Positions 33,324 to 42,137 are shown, counted from the first letter of the stretch. The stretch: 64,000 nucleotides of DNA from JAJVID01 sp035714085 (GCA_035714085.1 DASTMP010000173.1:62001-126000), one strand, 5' to 3'. A program made the numbers and translations. Notes: generated by a model not told the origin, from the sequence alone.

Positions 33324-36191
33324 ATGACCGCTATGGCGTCAAAAGGATCACGCACAGTTTACGCCTGCCAGAGCTGCGGCTATCAATCGCGCAAATGGCT
33401 CGGCAAATGTCCCGACTGCGGCGGATGGAATACCTTCGTCGAAGAACGCGAACGCGCGGCGCCGAAAGAAGGCGCTCATGGCCCTCGTACCGGGCTTCGT
33501 TTGCGCGAAAGCAAGCCGGTCCTGTTTAACGAGATCGAAGCGCAGGACGATTCGCGCGAGGTTACCCGCATTGAAGAGTTCGACCGCGTGCTCGGCGGCG
33601 GCATTGTTCCCGGCTCGCTCGTGCTGATCGGCGGCGAACCGGGGATCGGGAAATGTTTAGCTGGCTCAACGCGCATTCTAGATCCTGTCTCCGGCGCCTT
33701 TAGCGAGATTACCGAGTATGCGAATGCGCCGCGACCGGTGTTATCGCTCGATACGGTCACGCATCGGTTAACGCCGCAACAGGACGTGCGTTTTCTGGAT
33801 CAAGGAGTTCAAACAGTGATTGAGGTGGCGACGCGCCTAGGACGCAAGTTGCGGTGTACGCCAAGCCACCCGATGCTGACGCCTGAAGGCTGGCGTGCGG
33901 CGCAAGAACTGGCGCCAGGGACTCGCATAGCCGCACCGTTGGCGTTGCCATACTTCGGTCAGAAAGAGATGTCCGAAGCAGAGGTCAAACTGATCGCCTA
34001 CATTTTGTCAGATGGTTCCGCACAAGGGGGGGTATCGGTAACATCCGCAATCCCCGAAATTGGCGTCGACCTGCGCGATGTAGCCCGCCAATTCGGGATG
34101 GAACTCAAGGTCTACAAGAAGAGTAATAATAAGGCGCTAGAGTATCGTTTTGTGCAACCTTGGGCAAAGCGCGCGCAGGCCCGCCATGAGTTTGCTGAAG
34201 CAGTGAGGCAAGTACAGGCCACTGCCGGTTTGAGTTGGGCGGCATGGGCGCGTGACGCGTCAGTTGATTATTATCGCTTGCGGGCTTGGAGGGTTGGTAG
34301 ATGTGTTCCGTCGGTGGAAGAATTGCATCGTTTGGCCCAAGCTGCTCGAGTTGATATTACCGCTTTAGCCCCTCAAGGGCGTGAGACAGCTGAGCACACT
34401 TCGTCGGTCGCCCGGTTTTTAGAATCGTTAGGATTGCGCTTCACTAAAGCTGCACAGAAGGCGGCGCCGGATTGCGTTTTTCAATTGCCTAAGCGACGAA
34501 TGGCATTGTTTTTGAAAGTACTCTTTTCTTGTGATGGATCGGTATATGTAACTACTGAGAAGCAAGTCGGCGTGTCGTACAGCACGATCAGCCGCCGATT
34601 GGCCGAAGACGTACAACATCTCCTGCTGCGCTTCGGCTTCATTACCAAGTTGCGTTCTAGGCAGTCGCAAGTCAACGGACAGGCTTATCAAGCCTGGGAG
34701 GTACAACTACTAGGTGTCGGCGCCGTCAAACGTTTTCTTGCAAAGATCGGCATTTGGGGGCGTGAAGCGGCGAAAGAAAAACTGTCAATGATGAACGAGC
34801 CGAAACTCTCTTCGACTCACTTCAACACCATTCCGACGGGGCTTTTCTTCTGGCGACACTTGCGTATTGCGGCTCCAGGACTGTCTTTCAAAGGCATTGC
34901 GGCGCATGCTGGCGTTAGTTTGCATCCGAGTCGGGCGAATGGGCCGGTATGTCGCAGTACCGCGCTGGCGCTCGCCTCCGCTTATCCTTCAGCTTATCTG
35001 CAGAGATTGGCATTTTCCGATATTTATTGGGACGAAATTGAAAGCGTCACCTCGGCGGGTGACGAGCGGGTTTACGACTTGGCCGTGCCACCACACTCCA
35101 ATTTTGTGGCAAACGACCTGATCGTTCATAACTCCACATTACTGAGCCAGGTCGCCGATAAACTCAGCGCTCTCTACGGAAACGTGCTTTACGTATCAGG
35201 CGAAGAGAGCGAGCGCCAGATCAAGCTTCGCGGCGAACGGCTGGGCGTCAACCCGGCCGGGCTTTACCTGCTCTCAGAAACCAACCTCGAACGCGTCTTC
35301 GACGAGATCAACAAACTGCAGCCGCAGGCGATCATCATCGACTCGGTTCAAACCATCTTCTCCGAGAAGCTGGAGAGCGCGCCCGGATCGGTCTCGCAAG
35401 TCCGCGAGGTCGCGGGACAGTTCCTGCTGCTCGCAAAAAATCTGACCGTGCCCGTTTTTCTGATCGGCCACGTGACTAAAGAGGGAATGATCGCGGGGCC
35501 GAAGGCGCTGGAACACATCGTCGACACGGTTCTCTATTTCGAAGGCGAACGCCATCACAATCATCGCATCCTGCGCGCGGCCAAGAACCGCTTCGGGGCG
35601 GCGAACGAACTCGGCATCTTTGAGATGACTGGCGCGGGGCTGATCGGCGTGCCCAACCCTTCGGAGATCTTCTTGAGCGAGCGTCCGATCGGCGCGTCAG
35701 GCTCGGCGGTGATCGCGGCCGTGGAAGGCGCCCGGCCAATGCTGGTCGAAATCCAGGCCCTGGTCAGCTCGTCGAAATTCGGAACGGGCCGGCGCACGAC
35801 TCAGGGAGTCGAGCTCAACCGCGTGGCGCTGCTGGTGGCGATGCTCGAAAAACGTGTCGGATTCCATCTCTCCGGCGACGACATCTTCGTCAATCTGGTT
35901 GGAGGGATTTCTCTGGATGAACCTGCGGTCGACCTGGGGATTGTCGCGGCTGTGGCTTCGAGTTTTCGCAACATCCCGATCGATGAACACACGATCGTGT
36001 TCGGCGAGGTCGGGCTGGCGGGCGAGATTCGCGCGACCAATCACGCCGCCGTACGCTTGCGCGAGGCCGCCCGAATGGGGTTCAGGCGCGTCGTGTTGCC
36101 TAAGAACAACTTGAGCGGGTTGCCGGAAGATGACCGTTTGGAAGTCATCGGCGTGCGCTCGGTAAGCGACGCGCTCGACGCTTTGTTTTAA
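33324..36191 (+). CDS. radA: DNA repair ATPase RadA (Sms) precursor with intein
   Basis: 955-residue precursor; removing the intein leaves 462 residues, normal for RadA. RadA helps branch migration and processing of recombination intermediates. The N-terminal zinc finger is YACQSCGYQSRKWLGKCPDC. The Walker A loop GGEPGIGK-STLL is split by the intein between Lys110 and Ser604. After it come VSGEESERQIKLRGERL, Walker B IIIDSVQTIFSE, the KNRFGAANELGIFEM motif (KNRFG is diagnostic) and a Lon-like C-terminal domain. The start is 33324 or 33333. Function depends on splicing because the P-loop is interrupted. Confidence 0.96.
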   Translation: MTAMASKGSRTVYACQSCGYQSRKWLGKCPDCGGWNTFVEERERAAPKEGAHGPRTGLRLRESKPVLFNEIEAQDDSREVTRIEEFDRVLGGGIVPGSLVLIGGEPGIGKCLAGSTRILDPVSGAFSEITEYANAPRPVLSLDTVTHRLTPQQDVRFLDQGVQTVIEVATRLGRKLRCTPSHPMLTPEGWRAAQELAPGTRIAAPLALPYFGQKEMSEAEVKLIAYILSDGSAQGGVSVTSAIPEIGVDLRDVARQFGMELKVYKKSNNKALEYRFVQPWAKRAQARHEFAEAVRQVQATAGLSWAAWARDASVDYYRLRAWRVGRCVPSVEELHRLAQAARVDITALAPQGRETAEHTSSVARFLESLGLRFTKAAQKAAPDCVFQLPKRRMALFLKVLFSCDGSVYVTTEKQVGVSYSTISRRLAEDVQHLLLRFGFITKLRSRQSQVNGQAYQAWEVQLLGVGAVKRFLAKIGIWGREAAKEKLSMMNEPKLSSTHFNTIPTGLFFWRHLRIAAPGLSFKGIAAHAGVSLHPSRANGPVCRSTALALASAYPSAYLQRLAFSDIYWDEIESVTSAGDERVYDLAVPPHSNFVANDLIVHNSTLLSQVADKLSALYGNVLYVSGEESERQIKLRGERLGVNPAGLYLLSETNLERVFDEINKLQPQAIIIDSVQTIFSEKLESAPGSVSQVREVAGQFLLLAKNLTVPVFLIGHVTKEGMIAGPKALEHIVDTVLYFEGERHHNHRILRAAKNRFGAANELGIFEMTGAGLIGVPNPSEIFLSERPIGASGSAVIAAVEGARPMLVEIQALVSSSKFGTGRRTTQGVELNRVALLVAMLEKRVGFHLSGDDIFVNLVGGISLDEPAVDLGIVAAVASSFRNIPIDEHTIVFGEVGLAGEIRATNHAAVRLREAARMGFRRVVLPKNNLSGLPEDDRLEVIGVRSVSDALDALF
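33654..35132 (+). mobile_element. RadA intein with LAGLIDADG homing endonuclease
   Basis: 493 residues inserted after the Walker A lysine. The splicing signals are complete: Cys1 in CLAGSTRILDP, block B CTPSHPML (TxxH), block F VYDLAVPPHSNFVAND, and the terminal LIVHN followed by Ser. Two LAGLIDADG-like motifs with their acidic residues are intact: LIAYILSDGS (about 33987-34020) and LFLKVLFSCDGS (about 34506-34540). Between them a helix-turn-helix-like stretch (LSWAAWARDASVDYYRLRAW, then VPSVEELHRLAQAARV) may bind DNA. Base composition is lower in GC and codon use more mixed than in the flanking extein, consistent with transfer. Confidence 0.95.
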
Positions 36192-36288
36192 ACTTGAGGC
36201 TGATTCACAAGACCTCTTACCAAGACAATAACGCACACCGTGCGGCGGCGTGAACGCCACTCAGCGCCAGGCGACCTGGCTCATCCGG

Positions 36289-36597
36289 CTATTTCGCGCG
36301 TTCGATCTTCTCGACGCCGAGCGTCGTGCCCTGCATGCAGCTCGACACTTCCGCAACCCGGCCAGTGATCTTGACGCGATCACCGGTTCGGAAGCCTTTC
36401 AGGTCGCCCGTAAGCGTATACAGCTTCCCATCATCGCTCCGCATGGCCTGGCACTCCACGCCCTCGTTCGTCAGCTTTCCGGTCACTGTCACCGACTGGC
36501 TCTGCTGCGCCGAGGTTCGACGCTCAACGGTTGCGTTCGGCTGCGTTCCGGCGCCTCCGACTGCGAGCGCGCAAGCGAGCAGAAGGGTTCCACACAT
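36289..36597 (-). CDS. Small exported OB-fold-like protein
   Basis: 102 residues. I chose the ATG at 36597, eight bases after AAAGGAG; the open frame extends to 36723 without support. A hydrophobic N-terminus (CGTLLLACALAVGGAG) is probably a signal peptide. The rest is beta-rich, with SVTVTGKLTNEGVECQAMRS, DGKLYTLTGDLKGF and GDRVKITGRVAEVSSCMQGT. It resembles small acidobacterial exported proteins (DUF5818-like) with an OB-type barrel, and its two cysteines could form a disulfide. Role unknown. Confidence 0.75.
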   Translation of the reverse strand: MCGTLLLACALAVGGAGTQPNATVERRTSAQQSQSVTVTGKLTNEGVECQAMRSDDGKLYTLTGDLKGFRTGDRVKITGRVAEVSSCMQGTTLGVEKIERAK

Positions 36598-36742
36598 GAT
36601 CGATTCTCCTTTGTTCCCACGAGAGCCCCGGTTAAGCGGCGTCCCTTTCCTCGAGAATACTCTAGTGTTGGAAGGATGATCAAAATCGCGCCCGCGACTT
36701 TCCTGGATTGTGAACGCGCGCAATCTTATCCGCGCGGCGCTG

Positions 36743-37288
36743 TTAGAGAGGAAACCCGGCGGTCGCTTTCAACCTCTCGATCTGGCCGCGATGGCGGTCT
36801 TCATGTTCGCCCAGCAGAACCATCCACTGATAAGCGTTGATCTGCCCTAAAGCTGGGTGCGAAAACACCCGCTCAGACAGATCAACGGCTTCGAGTCGTG
36901 ATTGAATCTCCGCGAGGCCAGCCAGCGACGCCCGCATCTTCGCCAGCGAATCCACGATCAGCGCGCCGCCTTGCGGTCGCACACGGTCAGGCGCCTGGAA
37001 CGGCTCCGGATGTTGTCGGCCGTTCTCATCAAGCGAAGTGTGGCCGAGGTTCAGATCGGCTTCAGGCGGTTTGGGCGCCGATTCCGCCTCCTTCAGCAGT
37101 TTGTGTGTGAGCCGCAGGAAGCCGTCGTTGACGATGCTGATGTGTTCGACTATCTCCGCGATTGTCCATTGATTTTCATCGGGCCGAAAATTGGCCTGCG
37201 CCTCGGTCAGGTCCGAGACGGCGGCCATGAACCGCGCCTGCGCCCGTTCGTTCGCGGCCAGAATGTCGGCGATGGTGTGATAGATCAT
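36743..37288 (-). CDS. DinB family protein
   Basis: 181 residues from the ATG at 37288, preceded by AGGGG. It is a DinB-like four-helix bundle with three candidate metal-ligand histidines, in WTIAEIVEHISIVNDGF, the following helix, and the C-terminal LLGEHEDRHRGQIERLK. Members are metalloproteins, often thiol-dependent transferases; the substrate is unknown. Its first codons can pair with the leader (see the inverted repeat at 37273-37359). It is one of two DinB/MDMPI-type proteins in the window. Confidence 0.85.
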   Translation of the reverse strand: MIYHTIADILAANERAQARFMAAVSDLTEAQANFRPDENQWTIAEIVEHISIVNDGFLRLTHKLLKEAESAPKPPEADLNLGHTSLDENGRQHPEPFQAPDRVRPQGGALIVDSLAKMRASLAGLAEIQSRLEAVDLSERVFSHPALGQINAYQWMVLLGEHEDRHRGQIERLKATAGFPL

Positions 37289-37359
37289 TGTTGACACCCC
37301 TGATTTGAGTTAGCGCCGCAAGCGGCGCTGATTCGAATGAGGTGTAGTCTATCACACCA
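37273..37359 (-). promoter_or_regulatory. Leader inverted repeat overlapping the DinB start codon region
   Basis: TGGTGTGATAG (37273-37283, within codons 2-6 of the DinB-family gene) is a perfect complement of CTATCACACCA (37349-37359) in the leader. Between them sits a GC-rich hairpin AGCGCCGCAAGCGGCGCT (37312-37329). In the mRNA the Shine-Dalgarno site and AUG would lie in the enclosed junction, so folding could limit translation. Confidence 0.5.
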
Positions 37360-37377
37360 TAAACCAATCCTGCGGAA

Positions 37378-38103
37378 TCATTCAGCCTTCATCCCGCACT
37401 CCGGCGCGCCTTCGATTATCTTCAGGCTAGCGATCATCGCCGGCGACGGGCCGCCAAGCATTCGCCGGAGGCGCGCGAGGTTTTGACTGGCTTCGGCGAA
37501 TCTGCCGCGCGATCGTTTGACGGCGGCCTCAAACTCGCGCGACGCTTCTTCCAAGAGCCCCGCCTTTGCCAGGATCACTCCCAGGTTGTTATGGCAAGCG
37601 GGGATGCCGTCATTCGATTGCGCAACGGCTCGGCGGTAATGCTCGGCCGCCGCACGGTCATCTCCCGCGCGCTGCGATTCCAGCGCCAGCTCGAACAAAG
37701 CCTCGGCGTGTTTCCCGCCCGAACTCTTCACCGCCTGCGCGAAAGCCTCCTGGGCTTCCTGGTATCGCCGCAAATCCTGAAGCGTGACGCCCAGCGCGTA
37801 AAAGGCCGATGGATATTCGCCTTCGCTCAATTTGATCGCCGCGCGGTATTCGACCACGGCCTCGCGCAAACGTCCGAGCTTGCTCTTGCAAACGCCGATG
37901 TTGAAACGGGCGCGGGCTTGATGACCACCGGGCCAATTTAAAGCGCCCCGATACTCAAAGATCGCGAACTCGTACTGCCCGCGATAGAAATACCCGTTGC
38001 CTCGCTCTATCGCCTCGTTGGCGTCATTTATCTGGGCCTTGACGCTCACGGCGCCCGGCGCCAGCGCAAGGAACAACAATGTGATGAAGATTCGATTTCG
38101 CAT
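37378..38103 (-). CDS. Exported TPR protein
   Basis: 241 residues with a GGAGG six bases before the ATG. A signal peptide (about 1-23) is followed by about five tetratricopeptide repeats, for example RGNGYFYRGQYEFAIFEYRG, ALGVTLQDLRRYQEAQEAFA and NNLGVILAKAGLLEEASREF. TPR arrays bind other proteins; this one probably acts in the periplasm. It lies between the DinB-family gene and a DUF4760-like gene in the same direction, with gaps of about 50-90 bp. No partner can be named. Confidence 0.88.
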   Translation of the reverse strand: MRNRIFITLLFLALAPGAVSVKAQINDANEAIERGNGYFYRGQYEFAIFEYRGALNWPGGHQARARFNIGVCKSKLGRLREAVVEYRAAIKLSEGEYPSAFYALGVTLQDLRRYQEAQEAFAQAVKSSGGKHAEALFELALESQRAGDDRAAAEHYRRAVAQSNDGIPACHNNLGVILAKAGLLEEASREFEAAVKRSRGRFAEASQNLARLRRMLGGPSPAMIASLKIIEGAPECGMKAE

Positions 38104-38157
38104 GCTCCCTCCTTCTCGATTTTAAATGGGACAGACTAAAGGCTGTCCCTCTCTCGG

Positions 38158-38592
38158 TTATTCCGATTTAGCCTTCGCCCATCGCTCGAAGAGTTTGCGC
38201 CGGTTGGCCATGATCTCTTTGGCGTTGGGGATTTTCATGACGAGCCGTTCGAGGTGAATGAGATAATCGGCTTCGCCGAACGCTTCGCGCACTTCGGCGA
38301 TGAATGGCTCGATTCTGGCGAAAATGCCTATGTGTTCGGTATTGGCTTCCAGGAACATCTTTTCGTCAATCCCGCCATTGTTGACGAGTGACGCGGCCAT
38401 GTCCCAGTAGGAAGTGACCATTCGGTAATAGGCGCTCTGTTCCTGGCCGCTGATCATCAGTCGGATAACGTCTTTGGCGCTTTCGGGCTGGAACTCGGTT
38501 ACGTACCAGTTGCGCGCGCGACGCATCATCTCATCGCGCCGCAGCTCGTACAGTTTGAGTATGAGTCCGACATCCTGTCGCTTTGTGTTCAT
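38158..38592 (-). CDS. DUF4760-like helical protein
   Basis: 144 residues, all helical, with no signal or membrane segment. The pattern ESAKDVIRLMISGQEQSAYY followed by RMVTSYWDMAASLVNNGGID and FLEANTEHIGIFARIEPFIA resembles the DUF4760 family, whose function is unknown. GAGGGGAAGCCCG precedes the ATG. It lies upstream of the TPR gene by about 55 bp and after a strong terminator, so it probably starts its own transcript. Confidence 0.7.
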   Translation of the reverse strand: MNTKRQDVGLILKLYELRRDEMMRRARNWYVTEFQPESAKDVIRLMISGQEQSAYYRMVTSYWDMAASLVNNGGIDEKMFLEANTEHIGIFARIEPFIAEVREAFGEADYLIHLERLVMKIPNAKEIMANRRKLFERWAKAKSE

Positions 38593-38634
38593 CGGGCTTC
38601 CCCTCAGTGAGTTTGATCAGAGTTGGAGTGTAAG

Positions 38635-38677
38635 AAAAAAGCGGCAATCAATCTTTCGGTTGATTGCCGCTTTTTTT
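38635..38677. terminator. Bidirectional intrinsic terminator
   Basis: Perfect 11-bp stem GCGGCAATCAA (38641-38651) / TTGATTGCCGC (38660-38670) with loop TCTTTCGG, flanked by six A on the left and seven T on the right. It would stop the araC-type transcript arriving from the right and any plus-strand transcript. Confidence 0.95.
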
Positions 38678-38694
38678 CTGCGCTTGCTGGAAAT

Positions 38695-39579
38695 TCAGCT
38701 TAGATGTTCATTGCGATAAGCCTTCGGCGTCATCGCGGTAATTTTGCGAAAGAGGGTCGTGAAGTGGCTCTGGTTCTTGAAGCCGGCGCGCAGCCCGATC
38801 TCGACTATCGGTAGCTCGCTTTCGACCAGCAGCCGTTTGGCCAGGTCGATTCTGCGCAGCGTCAGGAATTGAATCGGCGTCGAGCCAGTGGCCTGTTTGA
38901 AAGACCGCGCGAAGTGGAACGGGCTCAACTCCGCTATCTCGGCGATTTCGGCCAGCGTCAGATCATGTTCGAGGTTTTCCTCAATGAATTCGGTGACGCG
39001 GCGCAATTTATGTTTCGGCAGCCCGCCGAGATGATGTTGGAACCTCTCGCCGGCGGACGAATAATGCCTGAGCATGTGGGCGACCAGAGTGTTGACCAGC
39101 GATTCGGCGTAAATTGACCCGGAGGGGGCTCCGGCGTCTATTTCGGCGGCCAGCGACCGGCCGATTTGATGAACCAAAGGGTCGGTGACCTCGCAGTCGG
39201 CGATTAGTTCGATGCGGTCGGTTTGAACAAGCTCTCTCGCCCGACGCGCGACGAAATCAGGATCGAGGTGAATCGCAATGTCCTCTAATTCGTCTCTCCA
39301 GAACGCTGAATATTGCTTGCCCACGGGCACGATGCTCGCCTGACCGACGGTGCGTCTGCTGTGAACGATATGCCCGCCGGCCATCAACATCGAAGCTTCA
39401 TACGCTCCGGCCAGCGGGATGTAAATGTGATGCCTGTTCAATTGCTTGTTGGTAGCTTCGCCGGGAAACATGCGGACATGCCCGACTTTCACACCCGACC
39501 AGGACAAAACCCTCTCGAAAACGGATGGAGGCCCGTTTTGGGCAAAGCTCGATTCGATCAATCTTTTCGGCGTAGACAT
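38695..39579 (-). CDS. AraC family transcriptional regulator
   Basis: 294 residues from the ATG at 39579, preceded by AGGAGGAGT; the open frame to 39666 runs into a palindrome. The N-terminal domain (about 1-180) is a cupin-like ligand sensor (NRHHIYIPLAGAYEASMLMA). The C-terminal 100 residues contain the two helix-turn-helix motifs: DLTLAEIAEIAELSPFHFAR and LPIVEIGLRAGFKNQSHFTT, ending in FRKITAMTPKAYR. The resemblance of the N-terminal part to AraC-binding-like regulators gives no hint of the effector. The divergent or downstream target is unknown; a small membrane transporter gene lies 120 bp upstream. Confidence 0.92.
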   Translation of the reverse strand: MSTPKRLIESSFAQNGPPSVFERVLSWSGVKVGHVRMFPGEATNKQLNRHHIYIPLAGAYEASMLMAGGHIVHSRRTVGQASIVPVGKQYSAFWRDELEDIAIHLDPDFVARRARELVQTDRIELIADCEVTDPLVHQIGRSLAAEIDAGAPSGSIYAESLVNTLVAHMLRHYSSAGERFQHHLGGLPKHKLRRVTEFIEENLEHDLTLAEIAEIAELSPFHFARSFKQATGSTPIQFLTLRRIDLAKRLLVESELPIVEIGLRAGFKNQSHFTTLFRKITAMTPKAYRNEHLS

Positions 39580-39609
39580 TACTCCTCCTGCTATTTGATC
39601 TGTATTTAT

Positions 39610-39689
39610 CAGCACAGCGAGCGGTAGCGAGCGTGATTCCATCAATACATCGACTGATTGGGCCACGATGGCTACCGCTCGCTGTGCTG
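39610..39689. repeat. Palindromic element, GAGCGGTAGC vocabulary
   Basis: Perfect 19-bp arms CAGCACAGCGAGCGGTAGC (39610-39628) and GCTACCGCTCGCTGTGCTG (39671-39689) around a 42-nt loop. It occupies the promoter region upstream of the AraC-type gene. The GCGAGCGGTAGC word recurs in the element at 55295-55352. Confidence 0.93.
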
Positions 39690-39700
39690 ATTCTGTCGAA

Positions 39701-40180
39701 TTAAGATTGCGGTCTGAAATATAGAACCAAGCTCGCGCCCAGCACGACTAGCAGAAATCCGATGAAGAGTAGCGGATTCGGCGCGTTTTTCGGCGGGTGT
39801 ATCACCATTGTGACCAGCACATTGATCACCGGCGCGCCGCCGAACACCAATGGCATTACGTAAGTCGGCAGGCCGCCGTTCTTGAAAGCCAGGATGATGC
39901 AGACCGCGCCAATGGCGCCGAGAGCGCCGGCGACGGTCGCCGTCGTCGCGCCGAAGGAGCTCCACCCCTGACCGTTCAACTCTCCCTGCGAGGCCATCAT
40001 GGCGACCGGGACGATGACGCCGATTAAAAAGTACGCGACGCCGACGCAGAGCAGCGCGCGAAGCGGGCTGCCAAGCTTGACTTGCCCCTGATGCAGCATC
40101 GCGCCGTAGACTCCCCATGAGAGGGCCGCGCCTATAGCGAACATAACCCAAACCATTGAGTGTTTTTTCTCCTTGTTCAT
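39701..40180 (-). CDS. Small polytopic membrane protein (DMT/EamA-like half transporter)
   Basis: 159 residues from the internal ATG at 40180 with AGGG upstream. Five hydrophobic helices can be drawn: about 8-26, 42-62, 78-98, 102-124 and 134-154. The Gly-rich ALSWGVYGAMLH start, the FGATTATVAGALGAIGAV segment and the C-terminal PNPLLFIGFLLVVLGASLVL resemble one half of an EamA-type drug/metabolite transporter. It may dimerise. Substrate unknown. Confidence 0.75.
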   Translation of the reverse strand: MNKEKKHSMVWVMFAIGAALSWGVYGAMLHQGQVKLGSPLRALLCVGVAYFLIGVIVPVAMMASQGELNGQGWSSFGATTATVAGALGAIGAVCIILAFKNGGLPTYVMPLVFGGAPVINVLVTMVIHPPKNAPNPLLFIGFLLVVLGASLVLYFRPQS

Positions 40181-40249
40181 TTTGACCCTAAGTTGTTTGT
40201 GTGCGGAACCAAAGCCGGATTCTACCACGATCGGTTTCACGCGACAGCC

Positions 40250-41728
40250 TTATTTTCCGAAACAATACAGCGCGCTTTTCGTTCGCACATAAATCTTCCC
40301 ATCGGCGATCGCGGGCGTGGCGAAGACTTCATCGTCGAGCGCGTTGACCGCCAGCACGTCCCATTCGCCCGCCGCCTTCACCACCGATACCGTTCCGTCT
40401 TGACTGACCAAATATACCTTGCCGTCAGCGCCGACGGGCGAGGCGAAGTATTTGTCAATCGCGCCTTTCAACCGCCCCTGCTTGATGACATTGCCCGTGG
40501 CCGGGTCGAATGAGATCAGAATGCCGCTGTCATTGATCATATACAACGCCCCCTGATAGAGAAGCGTTGACGGGACTTGCGGCACGGGGCGTTGATACTT
40601 CCAGTGGATCGCCTTCTCGCTCATGTCGCCTTCGCCGCCGAGTTTGATCGCCAGCAATCCGTTCTCGGCAGCCATCATCGAGCGAAAAACCTCCCAGTCC
40701 CTCGCGTTGAGCTTCTGGTCACGATCCAGATCGAAGGCTTCAAAAGCCGCCTTGAGCATAAAGCCTATCTTGTCGCCGCTCGCCCGATCAATTTTTTCGA
40801 GTTCGGACTTGGCGATCACGCCGTCTTTGTTCTCGTCGTATTTCGCCAGACCTTCGGCGAACGGGACGGTCGGGATCTGTTGACCCGGTTGATTCTGCGG
40901 AAAACCCCAGCCATTGATGTATAAATATTCGTTGTCGTAACTAACGACAGACTTCATCTCACAGGCCAGGCCGCGCACCCACCAGATGCGTTTGCCGTCG
41001 GCCACCGAATAGGCCGAGAGTTGAAAAGATTCGGGCACGATCAACTGCTTCGCGCCCTGCGTTGGCTGATAGACGGTCGGCGTCGAATAGCCGGAGATAA
41101 CTTCGGGGCGATCAATCTTCCATCGCGCCTTGCCGGTGTTCTTGTCCAAGGCCAGCAGATAGGATCCGAGGTCTTGATCGACCGACAGAATCACCTTGTC
41201 GTCAACCAGAATGGGCGACGCGCCGTAGCCGTAAAAAATATTGAAGGGCCCGAGCGGCGCGCGCCACTTCTCCTTTCCGTTGGCGTCGAATGCGATCAGC
41301 CCGAAATCCTGGAAGAACGCGTAGACATTCTCGCCGTCGGTGACGGGGCTGGCCGACGCCGGGCCGTTGAGGTTTTCCAGACGGCCCTTGTGAGCGCGGG
41401 GGACTTCGCGTCTCCAAAGCTCTTTGCCCGTCTTGCGGTCGAGCGCGATGACAAAGAGTTGGTAATTGGCCTTGTCCTTCGCGTCAATCGGCGTGTGGGC
41501 GGTGACGTAGATGCGGTCGCGTGCCAGCACTGGCGACGAATGGCCCGGAGGCAACGCGGTCTTCCAGACGACGTTTTTCTCTGGGCCGAAGTCGACCGGA
41601 AGGTTCGTAGCGTCGGAAACGCCTGTGCCGTTAGGGCCGCGGAAGCGCGACCAGCTATCGTTGTCCGCGATCGCCTGGCCGACGCAAAGCAGCGCAAGGA
41701 CGAGCGCGGCGATGAAACGCATTGACAT
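40250..41728 (-). CDS. Exported PQQ-type beta-propeller protein with EF-hands
   Basis: 492 residues with a signal peptide (about 1-21) and GGAG before the start. The mature protein begins DNDSWSRFRGPNGTG, typical of planctomycete/acidobacterial outer-membrane-assembly-like PQQ-repeat proteins. Propeller blades include ALDRKTGKELWRREV, FDANGKEKWRAPL and LDKNTGKARWKID. Between two blades (about 300-345) is an EF-hand pair, DENKDGVIAKSE and DLDRDQKLNARD, the first with a complete calcium-binding loop and the second less good. There is no sign that PQQ itself is bound. Probably a periplasmic calcium-dependent scaffold; catalytic role not shown. Confidence 0.85.
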   Translation of the reverse strand: MSMRFIAALVLALLCVGQAIADNDSWSRFRGPNGTGVSDATNLPVDFGPEKNVVWKTALPPGHSSPVLARDRIYVTAHTPIDAKDKANYQLFVIALDRKTGKELWRREVPRAHKGRLENLNGPASASPVTDGENVYAFFQDFGLIAFDANGKEKWRAPLGPFNIFYGYGASPILVDDKVILSVDQDLGSYLLALDKNTGKARWKIDRPEVISGYSTPTVYQPTQGAKQLIVPESFQLSAYSVADGKRIWWVRGLACEMKSVVSYDNEYLYINGWGFPQNQPGQQIPTVPFAEGLAKYDENKDGVIAKSELEKIDRASGDKIGFMLKAAFEAFDLDRDQKLNARDWEVFRSMMAAENGLLAIKLGGEGDMSEKAIHWKYQRPVPQVPSTLLYQGALYMINDSGILISFDPATGNVIKQGRLKGAIDKYFASPVGADGKVYLVSQDGTVSVVKAAGEWDVLAVNALDDEVFATPAIADGKIYVRTKSALYCFGK

Positions 41729-41742
41729 AATTGTTCTCCATA

Positions 41743-42102
41743 CTATTTGGTCTTTTTCGCCGCGGTCACCCGCCCATCCTGGATATTGAGCATTTGCGCA
41801 ACCTGGCCTTTATCATTTCTGATGAAAAACAATTGCACGCAAAGGTCTTCCTCGACGTGTTGCGGCAAAATGTAGGCGCCTTTCTTAAAAAACATGGTTT
41901 GGCCAGCGTCGGCGGATAAAATTCCAGTGGAGGACTTCCAAGTCGCTTTCGAGGTGAGCGCATGAACCAGGTGATCCGTCTGCGCCCAGACGCCTATAGG
42001 CTCCTCCTGCGCCGGGCAGGTGAATTGCGCGAATAGCAGCTCGCCGATTTCGAAGCTCTTTGCGGCAGAATTTGCGCGGATTATCTCGAGCGCGTTCCGC
42101 AT
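41743..42102 (-). pseudogene. Truncated AraC-type regulator: sensor domain without DNA-binding domain
   Basis: 119 residues from the ATG at 42102. The sequence LLFAQFTCPAQEEPIGVWAQ, the ATWKSSTGILSADAGQTMFF stretch and KKGAYILPQHVEEDLCVQLF match the N-terminal cupin-like domain of ExsA-type AraC regulators. Normally a segment of about 150 residues with two helix-turn-helix motifs follows; here the frame changes to QVAQMLNIQDGRVTAAKKTK and stops. It ends 14 bases before the PQQ-repeat gene. It may be a decayed gene or a stand-alone ligand-binding protein; the short lysine-rich end favours decay. Confidence 0.55.
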
Positions 42103-42137
42103 GGCGTATCTAATTACTTTACTAAAAGGCGGGAATA

